From Jimgerdemannia flammicorona (taxonomy: Eukaryota > Mucoromycota > Endogonomycetes > Endogonales > Endogonaceae): DNA of 23,023 bases. The notes below the pieces were generated by a model that saw nothing but the letters and a program-made list of their open reading frames with translations, was not told the DNA's origin and did not search any database. Position 1 is the first letter of the stretch. Every line of letters starts with the position of its first letter. The stretch spans positions 1 to 23,023 of the forward strand of contig RBNI01001324.1 of the NCBI GenBank assembly GCA_003990745.1, written 5' to 3'. Below, piece by piece: positions 9,901 to 19,346 of this stretch. A program made the translations under genes and the position numbers.

Positions 9901-11410
9901 CGAGGAGTACAGTTCGCTCATCGAAAACAACACTTGGGATCTAGTAAGCCTTCCAGCAGAGTGACAAGCTATAGGATCAAAGTGGGTCTACAAGATCAAG
10001 CGTAAGACTAGCGGCAACGTAGAATGGTATAAGGCTCGATTTGTAGCAAAGAGGTACTTGCAAGGCTATGGCATAGACTATGATGAGACATTTTCCCCAG
10101 TATTTAAGTTGACTTCGCTTAGAATACTTCTTGCGATTGGAGCCAAGTATGATTATGAGATACATCAAATGGACATTAAGACAGCCTTCCTAAATAGAGA
10201 CATGGATACTGAACTATATGTTCTTCAACCACAAGGATACGAACTATATGACAATGATGGAAACGAGCTCGTATGTAAATTATGCAAAGGGCTCTATGGA
10301 ATCAAGCAAGCGGCAAGGTTGTGGAATCGAAAGATCGATGGATATCTTCTAGACAATGGATTCAAGCATTGTGAAGCCGATCCATGCATATATACCCAAC
10401 ATACATCCTCAGGAATGGTATACCTGGGAATTTGGGTTGACGATATTATTTTAGTCAGAACGGCAAGTGAAATCAATGACGTAAAGGCTACACTACACCA
10501 GGAATTCAAAATGACGGACTTAGGTGAAGCGTTCTATCTCCTTGGAATATTGATTACACGTAACAGGTGCGAGCGCACTATACACCTAATGTAAGCCACA
10601 TACATTCGAAATATTCTTGAGCGATTTGGGATGAGTGAATGCAAACCAGTTGGGATACCTATGGAAACATTCGTGAAACTAAAGAAGTCTGACACTACGC
10701 CCGAGGGAAACGACATCCCCTATCGACAAGCCGTGGGATCCCTCATGTATCTTATGCAAGGGATGAGACCTGATATCTCTTTTGCGGTAAACAAAGCAGC
10801 GCAGTATTCTTCATACTATAACAATAGCCATTGGACGGCAATCAAGCGAATTTTCAGGTACATCAAAGGAACCGCAGACTATACGCTCAGTTTGGGCGGT
10901 GATAATGGGCAAAGTGAGAGTACTATATGCCTATTCGGTTCTTGTGATGCCGATTGGGCTGGCGACTTAGATGACAGAAGGTCTATGACTGGATACATCT
11001 TTAAAGTAAACAACGGAGCCATTTCATAGCAAACACATAAGCAACCTTCAGTGGCAATATCCTCTATGCAAGCGGAATATCAAGCATTATCAATGGCAAC
11101 AAAGGAGGCTATCTGGCTTCGAGAACTGTTAAAGGAGCTGGGATATGAGCAATGGCACTCTACGCTACTCCAGCAAGATAACCAATCAACGATTGCTTTG
11201 GCGAAGAACCCTATACATCACGCCAGAACGAAACACATTGACATACAGCATCATTTTATACGTGAATGCATGGAAAATGGCACTATACACCTTGAATACA
11301 CCCCAACAGAATATATGATGGCGGATTCATTGACTAAAGCCCTTCCAAAGGCAAAGTTTGACTTATACATGCAAGGAATGGGTATTATGGGACTCTACGC
11401 TGGTAATTAA
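6971..11410 (+). pseudogene. Copia B gag-pol polyprotein, nine in-frame stops
   Basis: One frame of 1479 codons from ATG 6971 (first ATG after the primer site; MATSSSS) to TAA 11408. Domains in order: Ser/Thr-rich gag leader; gag core with the FDSKDYTIWAYHMKNLL block (from about residue 50); zinc knuckle 7760-7801, with Tyr in place of the canonical His; protease DSGTT at 8144; GAG-pre-integrase HHCC region about 8546-8690; integrase D at 8750, D at 8939 and E at 9047 (D-35-E); RT about 9930-10594 with VDD at 10436-10444; RNase H with D at 10946. Stops lie at 7202, 8693, 8708, 8717, 8924, 9398, 9962, 10592 and 11027; most equal a C-to-T or G-to-A change against element C (for example CAG to TAG at 7202, TGG to TAG at 11027). 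FLNGD in RT has become FLNRD. The polyprotein would build virus-like particles and copy and insert the element; here it is broken. Confidence 0.93.
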
Positions 11411-11658
11411 GAACAATTCGGAATGAGATAGGATAATAGAATGACAGCAAGCTTCTTTAACATTGATCGCTACATTGCAGATTTCTACCAACATTGCTCA
11501 TCTATGAATGTTCACATCTCTACTTTTCAACCTATTTTTCGAGCTTTAAGCAGGCAATTCGAATGTTTTCCAGTTTCTAGATAGTGGTCTGAACATTACA
11601 GCGAGATTTGCAGTGGTTATAGCTTAGTATTGCAGTTTGGGAATTTATATATCTCATT
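11411..11658 (+). other. 3' untranslated region of Copia B
   Basis: About 250 non-coding bases between the gag-pol stop and the polypurine tract. A segment near 11570-11590 (CAGTTTCTAGATAGTGG) resembles the longer conserved block in the same place in elements A and C. No ORF or second gene. Confidence 0.7.
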
Positions 11659-11667
11659 GAGCGGGAG
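11659..11667 (+). other. Polypurine tract of Copia B
   Basis: GAGCGGGAG lies immediately before the 3' LTR, the normal plus-strand priming site. Element C has GAGTAGGAG in the same place. Confidence 0.8.
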
Positions 11668-11822
11668 TATTGAAATATGTAGATTACAACTCGATATATA
11701 TAGTGGCGCAGCCTTCCTTGACTATGTCATCATGTAAACGTCACTATTGGTGATGCATAAAAGCGTATAAGAATTAGCAATAAACACTTAGCTTCTCTCC
11801 CCAAAGTCCACATTACACAACA
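11668..11822 (+). repeat. 3' LTR of Copia B (155 bp)
   Basis: Same length as the 5' LTR with nine transition differences and no indel, also beginning TATTG. The middle differs most (GGTGATGCATAAAAGCG against GGCAATGTGTAAAAGCA). Confidence 0.93.
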
Positions 11823-11827
11823 GAGCC
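11823..11827 (+). repeat. Target-site duplication GAGCC, right of Copia B
   Basis: Second copy of the 6748-6752 pentamer; the gypsy gag continues directly from here. Confidence 0.9.
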
Positions 11828-12926
11828 CTTGCTATAGATATACAATTGGCCCTTCTACAGTCAGCCTCAGAGGACTTGCTAGAGATAAGTTCAATATAGC
11901 CACTATTGCTAATGTTGGTGTAGCCAAACTTGCCAATATGAAGACCTTCCTCAGAACTATATACTATACTGAAGAGATCAAGCAAGCTCTTAAGGATCAA
12001 CTCAACACTATCTGTCAGAGACTTAGTGAAGATCCCAACTTATTCTACACCTGAATCTGCCATCAGATTGTCTTAACTGGCTATAATGATATCCTCAAGG
12101 AACAAATAGCTAATTCAACCTTTCTCAAAGGAGTTCACTCTGAAATTTCCCTAGCAATCTGATCTACCCCAGCTGCTCTAATCCTTGATCAGAAAGTGGT
12201 CTTTGCATAGAGATATTAGACTGTCAGATACTCTGCTGAACACTCAATGGAGAAAATAACTGACATCAAGATAGAGTAATCAAAGCTAACCAGTATCATA
12301 TCCACCACAGTTGTAAACAGACAACCATCCCCATCTACTCCTAAGACAGCCAAAGCTGACTCAGTGGAGGAACTCATCAAGCAGTTTACTGAGATGACTA
12401 CATATCTTAGTGATATTGTTAGAGAAGTCTGAGGTACTAACAGGAGAGATTTGTAGCTGCTATAGAAGAATGCAATATTATATGCTTCAGATGTAGAGAA
12501 GAAGGCCACTATACAAAGAGTTGCATGACTGAAATGAGATATAAAGCCCAACCAAGTAATGCTATCAGAACCAGAGAACAAACCAATGCAGTAGTCATCA
12601 AGAAGATTAGTGATACTGATGATGAAGAATACTGTGAGGAGTCTGAATTCTACTCTGTTACTAAAGGTACCAGAACCCAGTCCAAGCTCTATGACAAGAA
12701 GGGCAACAGCAAGCCAGTTGGAAGACCAAAGAAGATCTCAGCTATTGCTATTCAAAGTAAGATCCAATCTGAGGAGATTGATCAAGATATAGAGTTAGAT
12801 GAAGCTATCTATCAAATCATTAAAGACACTACTCCAGTCTCAGGAGAAAGTGAAAGCAAGAAAGAACAGAAGCTGTACAAGACCAAGATCTATCAGTATG
12901 ATATTTACAAGGACCTCAAGGAATAG
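11823..12926 (+). pseudogene. Gypsy gag, capsid and nucleocapsid part
   Basis: Continuation of the gypsy gag after Copia B. From about 11878 a plus frame reads as helical capsid sequence (ANVGVAKLANMKTFLRTI, FLKGVHSEIS) to about 12420, with TGA or TAG at several sites where Trp or Gln fit. A frame change before the nucleocapsid brings in CFRCREEGHYTKSC at 12483-12524, a canonical CX2CX4HX4C RNA-binding knuckle with all four ligands kept. An acidic and lysine-rich tail follows (12525-12926, 133 codons open) and ends at TAG 12924. Capsid would form particles and the knuckle would bind RNA; at least two frame shifts and many stops rule out a product. Confidence 0.75.
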
Positions 12927-13869
12927 AAGATCAATACTACTTTTGGACAACTAGTCAAAGTTCCTGCCTTCAGACAGTAGTTGAGAGTAGGACTTGTAAC
13001 TACTACCAAGAATCAAGAGTATAAGATTGTAGAAGCTCACAATGCACAAGAAGAACCTAAAGACTCAGGTAAAGAGTCTGAAGACCAGTGCAAGACATCA
13101 GTCTATACTCTATATCAGATTAAAGATTATATCTTTGATGCCATCATTGATACTAATGCTAGAGGATGCCTCATGAGCAAGAAGACAATTGACTGCTTAG
13201 GCTAGGACATTGAAGAGTCCACCAAGATAGTCTATATTACAGCAGATAATATATGAGCTACCCCATTTAGGCAAAATGTGAGAAGTCCCCATCAAGATAG
13301 GAAGAGCTACCATCTCAGTAGACATGATTGTTACAAGTGCCATTAACTATGACATCCTCATTGGCAATCAATGGCTTCACAAGGCCAAGGCTGTCATTGA
13401 CCTCAATGTCTAGAAGATGCAGATCAACTATAGAGAAAGAAAGATATGAGTCTCTATCAATGTTCACAAAGAAGTACTACCATACATGGAGGAAAGAGAT
13501 GAAGAAGACACAGAAGTCTTCATGCACTCAGTATACAAGAACAAGAGTAAGACACCTAAGCTCACAGATGAGCAGTGGTATAATAAGATCATTGATAGCT
13601 ATGCCCTTCAAGAAAGATGTCCCCATGGTACTAGGATATACTGCTCTGAACACCTGAATGACTGCTGGTCCTATATCAGTGAAGTTAGGAAAATCTGCCA
13701 ACAAAAGCATGAGCAAGAAGCTACTGAAGCAAAAAGGGAAGCTGAAGAAAATGACCAGTCCCTAGAGCTTCAAGCTGATGGCAAAGATGAGGAGGAACAA
13801 GAACCAGACATTACTCTCAAGATCAAGAAGTTTTACTCCAAAGTCAAGTTTCCAGAATACAAGACTGAA
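12927..13869 (+). pseudogene. Gypsy protease region and linker
   Basis: Aspartic protease remnant. The stretch FDAIIDTNARGCLMSKK has the active-site Asp at 13149-13151, but DTGA has become DTNA, so catalysis would be lost. The second half of the fold is visible after a one-base frame shift near 13260: VDMIVTSAINYDILIGNQWL (about 13320-13376), the usual 'ILIGxxWL' end of gypsy proteases. After it comes a charged linker, 13486-13869, rich in Glu, Lys and Gln, leading without interruption into the dUTPase. TAG and TGA stops occur at 12924, 12978, 13203 and others. Confidence 0.7.
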
Positions 13870-14226
13870 GGAGTCATAGGAATAGACCTTATCAGTATTC
13901 AAGATGCTATCCTCAAACCACAGACCACTACTCTACTTGGTACTAGAATTGGAGTCAAGTTGCCAGAAAACTATGCCTGAATTATTAAGACCAAGAGCAG
14001 TCTGGCCAAAAGTGAAATCTCAGTTGAAGGAGGAATAATAGATTCTGATTACACTAGTGAGATCTTTCTCATAGTCAGAAATCACAATTCCACCACCCTA
14101 TTCGAAGTCAAGAAGTATGACAAGATTGGCCAGATACTAATTTATAAAGTTAAAAAGCCTAAGATCACTGAAGTCATTGAACTCATCAAGACCAAGAGAG
14201 AAGAACAAGGCTTTGGATCTACTGGA
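13870..14226 (+). pseudogene. dUTPase domain in gypsy pol, between protease and RT
   Basis: About 119 codons in one frame show all five conserved dUTPase blocks in order: motif 1 near GIDLISIQD (13879-), the LLGTRIGVKLPENYA strand, motif 2 TKSSLA (usual RSSLA or RSGLA, Arg to Lys), motif 3 GGIIDSDYTSEI with the Asp and Tyr that contact the nucleotide, motif 4 YDKIGQIL (usual GDRIAQLI), and motif 5 QGFGSTGRG at 14206-14232. The enzyme family splits dUTP to dUMP and pyrophosphate, which keeps uracil out of new cDNA. One TGA (13978) interrupts it before motif 2. Upstream is the protease linker; downstream a linker of about 80 codons runs to the RT, where Copia C has landed. The motif order makes the family call firm even though the copy is dead. 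Confidence 0.85.
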
Positions 14227-14463
14227 AGAGGAGTCTATGCTGCTACCAAGATTACCAAACTTGAGCATAAGAAAGATAAGGACCAGAACAAGCACACATA
14301 TATCATTGGAGAAAACTTTCCCCTGGAAGAACAACTTCACAAGATCCTGTACCAGAATAAAGAAGTACTTACCACAGACTTCAGGGATATCAACAATCAA
14401 GAACCCAAGTACTATCATAAAGTTGACATCAGTGATATCAAGCCCATCTATCAGAAAGCCAGA

Positions 14464-14468
14464 CCTAT
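14464..14468 (+). repeat. Target-site duplication CCTAT, left of Copia C
   Basis: CCTAT precedes the 5' LTR and recurs at 19342-19346 right after the 3' LTR. Using one copy only, the gypsy reading frame continues without a shift. Confidence 0.93.
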
Positions 14469-14640
14469 TGTTGAGATTACAGGTTACAACTCGATATAGT
14501 GCACTCAATATAGATAATTTGTGGCACAGTGGTGTTGGGGTGACATCATCAACAAACGCATAAAAGCATGTTACTTGAGTGATCAATAAATATCTCTCTC
14601 TCTCTTTTCCTCTCTCCTATTCCTCCAAAAGTTCACAACA
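14469..14640 (+). repeat. 5' LTR of Copia C (172 bp)
   Basis: TGTTG start and CAACA end form a perfect 5-bp inverted terminal repeat. Inside are a TGACATCATC box (about 14541-14550, one step from a CRE-like TGACGTCA), ATAAAAG near 14560, AATAAA at 14585-14590, and directly after it a CT tract and pyrimidine-rich end. The first 25 bases (GGTTACAACTCGATAT) are shared with the B LTR. Confidence 0.93.
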
Positions 14641-14642
14641 AA

Positions 14643-14654
14643 GGTTATGAGCCC
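14643..14654 (+). other. Primer-binding site of Copia C (initiator tRNA-Met half)
   Basis: GGTTATGAGCCC two bases after the LTR, identical to that of element B and complementary to the initiator tRNA-Met anticodon stem-loop. Confidence 0.88.
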
Positions 14655-14705
14655 CGGTTAGCAGATAATATATACACCTCTTTAATATATACTATACTAC
14701 AATGT

Positions 14706-17700
14706 ATGAAGATGTCAACCCCAGGAAGCCCAAGCTCAAGTACTGCGGTGCTAAGCCTGGCAAGTAACACAAGCAGAACAGGTACTAGCATGGGTACCAC
14801 AGTCTCTCCGGTGGTGGCTACAATGATAAGAAGGACGATTCCTGTCTTCGACGGTAAGGATTATGCCATATGGGCATACCATATGAGAAACCTCTTGGAG
14901 GAATGTGGTCTAGAGAACTATTGGAAGCTACAGGCACAAATAATGAGATACGACCCAGCAAAGAATTGCAAGGTATTGAGGGAGATCATGTTCACTCTAT
15001 CAAATGAGCAAATGAAACTTGTTATGGACACTACAATAGCGAATGAAGCCTGAGAGACCCTATGTGACCATCATCAACAAGCATCCACATTCAACAGATT
15101 CCACCTGAAGGGACAATTATTTACCCTATAGATGAAGCCCAAGGAGAGCATTCAGGAATATGCCAACTATGTCAACAATCTGACGAATCAGGTGAACTCA
15201 CTTTCTACACCGGCAGACCTCATCAGGGAGGAAGACAAGGTCCTGGCTCTTATATGAGACCTCCCAGATATGTATAACATGGTCGTATCCACTATGCAGG
15301 AATCCGATAAGCTTTCGGACTACAAGCACATCATCACGAGTCTATTAAATGATAAATTGAGGCAGAATAATGGCGCAAATGAAGACTATGACAAGAAAGC
15401 ATTCTATGGCATGTGTGGTCAAGGCAAAGGAAAGCCAAGTAAAGGACAAGGTCAACGAGACGGTCAATGTGCCAAGTTCGGTGGTAAGTGCTTCTACTGT
15501 GATAAGCCTGGACATTGCATCCAAGACTGCAATCTAAAGAAGAAAGAAAAGGGAGACCAACATGGTCAGGCAAACATCATGGACACCAACAATCAGAGTG
15601 GCGATGGGATGTTTTTCGTGGAGGTGGAGAGCTGCCAATATGCAAACGTAAGCACAAGTACTAATGTATGCAGCGAAGAAGTTTGGCTCATGGATTCCGG
15701 CACAACACAATATATGACGGCACACCACAAATGGTTCTCTATGTACAAGAAGTTTGAGCATCCCATATCTATCAAACTAGGCAACAACAATGTAATCTAT
15801 GCTCAGGGCAAAGGAAATGTTAGAATACACCTATACAGAAAGGTCAAAGAACCCTCAGGCACCTTTGCAGATGTGCTATATGCTCTGGATATAGGCAAAA
15901 ATCTCTTCTCAATAGGACAAATGATGGCCTGAGGAGACAAAGGAGTAAATATACACCCGAATGGAGTAACAGTAATCGATCTAAAGAACAATAAGGAATT
16001 AATGTATGCATCGAAAAGAGGGAATCTTTATGCAATCGATGGCATGCCGAATGGTACATCGGCACACTGCAATGACAAACAATACCTGGCATATATGGCA
16101 TGAATGGTTAGGACACATCAGCCAGACAAGCTTAGAACGGATGATGAGGAATAGCTCGGTGAAAGGATTGCCAAACTGTACATCTCCGAACTTCTTTTGT
16201 GATGACTGCGTAGTAAATAAGGCTTCTTGGAAGTCTTTTCAGGAATGGACAAAACAAGTGAGCGGCATACTCAATCTTATACATATGGACATCTGCAGTC
16301 CTATGTGTACATCATCACATTCTGGGAAGAAGTATTTTATTACTTTCATCAATAATTATACTCATAAGGCCCACATATACTTCCTCTCAGCAAAGAGTGA
16401 AGCATTCGAGAAATTTAAAGAATTCAAGGTGAGCATGGAGAATGATACGAAATGTCGGATAGGGATACTATACTTAGATAATGAGACAGAATACGTAAAT
16501 AAGTCCTTTAAACAATTCTTAAAAGAGCATGGAATATGACATACTAGAATGGCTCCTTATACTCCACAACAAAACAGCATGGTGGAATGGTTCAATTGAA
16601 TGATCATCGAGATGACCCAAACGATGATGAATGCAGCTGGTTTGCCATAATCCTTCTGGGCCAAAGCATTGAACACGGTGGTGTACATACATAATCGATG
16701 CATTTCTCGAGCCTTAAGCAAAGAAAGTGATGTACAGTCTAAGGATGATAACCTTACACCTGAAGAACTGTAGAGCGGATCCAAGCCCGACATCTCACAC
16801 TTATGGACATTCGGAAGTGAGGCTTACATATTGGATAAAAGTGGAAATAGAGGAAAATTCAAGCCTAAAGCAGATAAGCATATATTCCTTAGATATGACA
16901 GGTCAGCATATAGGTTGTGGAATACACAAAAGTGCAGTATAGTCATCTCTCGCAACGTTTAGTTCAAAGAGAAAGCAAAGGAAATTTGCGTAGAAATTCC
17001 TATATCCATAACCAATTCAACGGTGAGTGGAACTACGCTGACGGTGATTGTGAAAACTACACCAACGATTCTGGTAACAACGGTATAACATATGCCAATG
17101 AGATCAATGGCGCAAATACCTATGAAAATCCCTGAACCGAGAATTATGGAGATTTCGGATAACGAAGAGGATATCTCTCCAAAGGGCAAGAAAAAGCACA
17201 AGTCTGGGATGGACAACAAAGTCCAAGCAGATCTGGGAAGTTACTGGGACCCACCCAAGTCATCTCATTGCAAACAACATCATGTGAACTATGCCTGCGA
17301 ATGTGCTTATATAGCAATGACTGGTGAGCCAGTACACTACAATGAAGCTATTCATTCGAATGATAAAAAGGAGTGGAAAAAGGCTATAGATGAGGAGTAT
17401 AATTCACTCATCGAGAACAACATATGGGACTTAGTCTCTCTTCTGGCAAATCGACAAGCCATAGGATCCCAATGGGTGTATAAAATCAAGCATGATAGCA
17501 ACAGCAGCATAGAGTGATACAAGACCCGATTTGTGGTAAAGGGGTATTCACAAGATTTTGGGGTCGACTATGACAAGACCTTTTCTCCAGTATTTAAGCT
17601 TACTTCACTTAGAATACTTCTTGTGATCGGAGCCAAGTACAACTATGAGATACATCAAATAAACATTAAGACAGCCTTTCTAAATGGAGATGTGGATACC

Positions 17701-18915
17701 GAACTATACGTTCTTCAACCACAAGGATACGAACTCTACAACAATGAGAAGGAGTTAGTATGCAGACTATGCAAAGGCCTCTACAGTATAAAACAGGTGG
17801 TGAGGCTATGGAATCAAAAGATCAACAACTATCTCATAGAAGAGAATGGGTTCAAACAATGTGAAGCAGACCCATGCATATACACTTGTCATATATCCTC
17901 AGGAATGGTGTACCTGAGAATTTGGGTTGATGATATCATTCTGGTTGGAATGACAAATGAGATTAACAAAGTAAAGACAGCACTATGCAAGAAGTTCAAA
18001 ATGACAGATCTGGGTGATGCATCTTTCCTTTTGGGGATATCCATCATATGTGACAGAAGCGTGTATACTATATACCTAAGCCAAGAAGCCTACATTCAGA
18101 CAATACTCAAGTGGTTCAGCATGAGCAAGTGTAAGCCAGTTGGAATACCAATAGAGATGTCTGTGAGATTAAAGAAGTCCGATACACCCAACGACAATGA
18201 TATTCCCTATTGATAAGCAGTAGGATCCCTTATGTATCTGATGCTCGGGACGAGACCCGACCTATTATACACAATCAACAAAGTGGTGCAATATGCATCG
18301 TACTATGACAACTCGGATTGGACAGCAATCAAGTGTATATTCAGGTACATTAAAGGCACAAAGAGCTATACACTCAATCTGGGTGATAAGGGAGTAAGCA
18401 GGAGTACTGTTACAGTAAGCCTTTCCAGCACATGTGATGCTGATTGGGCTGGAGACTTGGATGACAGAAGGTCTATGACAGGATATTTCTTCTATCTCGA
18501 TGATGGTGGAGCCATTTTGTGGCAAACTCATAAGCAATCATCAGTGGCGACATTGTCTATGCAAGCAGAATATCAAGCATTGTCAACAGCGATAAAGGAG
18601 GCTATCTGGCTTCGTGAACTACTAAAGGATCTGGGATTCACTCAAGGATCTATGACTATATGACAGGATAACCAATCCACCATTGCTTTGGCAAAGAACC
18701 CTATACATCATGCAAGGACCAAGCATATTGATATACAGCACCATTACATATGAGAGTATGTTGAAAATGAGGCTATATGCCTGCTATACATCCCTATGGA
18801 GCAAATGGTGGCAGATTCGCTAATGAAGGCCCTTCCAAAGGTAAAGTTCGATTTTTGCATGCAAGGAATAGGTGTAATGATGAGCAATGAGCAGTTAATG
18901 GCAAATGATGGGTAA
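14706..18915 (+). pseudogene. Copia C gag-pol polyprotein, stops and one frameshift
   Basis: Start at ATG 14706 (MKMSTPGSPSSS; ATG 14712 is equally possible, and ATG 14702 is out of frame). Gag has VFDGKDYAIWAYHMRNLLEE and an intact CX2CX4HX4C knuckle at 15489-15530. Protease DSGTT lies at 15693. The frame shifts between about 16060 and 16090, just before the HHCC region (HEWLGHIS... CDDC). Integrase D 16288, D 16477 and E 16585 keep D-35-E. RT about 17420-18210 has FLNGD and WVDD (17923-17934). RNase H runs about 18430-18840; stop TAA 18913. In-frame stops: 15051, 15129, 15255, 15930, 16537, 16597, 16648, 16771, 16960, 17086, 17515, 18211, 18214, 18661 and 18751. Against B, most are CGA to TGA, CAG/CAA to TAG/TAA, or TGG to TGA/TAG. 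It cannot make pol. Confidence 0.92.
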
Positions 18916-19160
18916 AAATAAATATTACGATGAAACGACAGGTAGAATGAGTGTTATGGTAAATATTTGTGATGGAAACCTATAACATTACTCAGGATTT
19001 CCATTTTTCACTACTTCTCTTACCTATTTTTATACTTATAAGCAGGGAATTTCAACCTTTTTCAGTCATCTAGATAGCATCCCATTGATAATGTTTTGTT
19101 TTGCTTAGCTGTAGCTGGAGATTGATCAGTTTTATTTGCATTTGCATTCTTTATCTCGTT
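18916..19160 (+). other. 3' untranslated region of Copia C
   Basis: Non-coding, but a stretch from about 19008 to 19082 (CACTACTTCTCTTACC ... CTAGATAGCATC) closely matches 4508-4582 of element A despite A's decay. The conserved non-coding block may be a functional part of the 3' UTR. No ORF. Confidence 0.7.
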
Positions 19161-19169
19161 GAGTAGGAG
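19161..19169 (+). other. Polypurine tract of Copia C
   Basis: GAGTAGGAG immediately before the TGTTG start of the 3' LTR; equals GAGCGGGAG in element B apart from the interior. Confidence 0.8.
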
Positions 19170-19341
19170 TGTTGAGATTACAGGTTACAACTCGATATAG
19201 CGCACTCGATATAGATAATTTGTAGCGCAGTGGCATTGGGGTGACATCATCAACAAATGCATAAATGCGTGTTACTTGAGTGATCAATAAATATCTCTCT
19301 CTCTCTTTTCCTCTCTCCTATTCCTCCAAAAGTTCACAACA
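19170..19341 (+). repeat. 3' LTR of Copia C (172 bp)
   Basis: Same length and ends as 14469-14640. Nine substitutions, eight of them transitions, no indel; all lie in the first two thirds, while the AATAAA and CT-rich part is identical. Confidence 0.93.
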
Positions 19342-19346
19342 CCTAT
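19342..19346 (+). repeat. Target-site duplication CCTAT, right of Copia C
   Basis: Matches 14464-14468. Confidence 0.93.

Larger units (their letters stand above)
6753..11822 (+). mobile_element. Copia element B: full-length Ty1/copia, 5070 bp
   Basis: A structurally complete Ty1/copia element: two 155-bp LTRs, initiator tRNA-Met half primer site, one long gag-pol frame, polypurine tract, and a GAGCC target duplication on both sides. It sits inside the gag of the gypsy element, same strand. Order gag-protease-integrase-RT-RNase H defines Ty1/copia (Pseudoviridae type). The two LTRs differ at nine positions, all transitions. Nine in-frame stops and no detectable net frameshift make it non-autonomous. 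Confidence 0.95.
14469..19341 (+). mobile_element. Copia element C: full-length Ty1/copia, 4873 bp
   Basis: Complete in structure: two 172-bp LTRs with TGTTG...CAACA ends, initiator tRNA-Met half primer site, gag-pol, polypurine tract and CCTAT duplication. It is inserted in the linker between dUTPase and RT of the gypsy element, same strand as everything else up to 20290. It is collinear with element B from gag start to RNase H but has a different LTR (CT tract, TGACATCATC box) and leader, so it belongs to a sister family. LTRs differ at nine positions, eight of them transitions. Confidence 0.95.

Noticed and set aside
14137..14586. Minus-strand ORF of 149 residues over the dUTPase
   Set aside because: It is antisense to a frame with five ordered dUTPase motifs and it runs into the Copia C LTR.
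6971..18915. TGA read as tryptophan (alternative genetic code)
   Set aside because: Some TGA sites fit Trp, but many fit Arg (CGA), and TAA and TAG occur as well at Gln and Trp positions. C-to-T mutation explains all of them.
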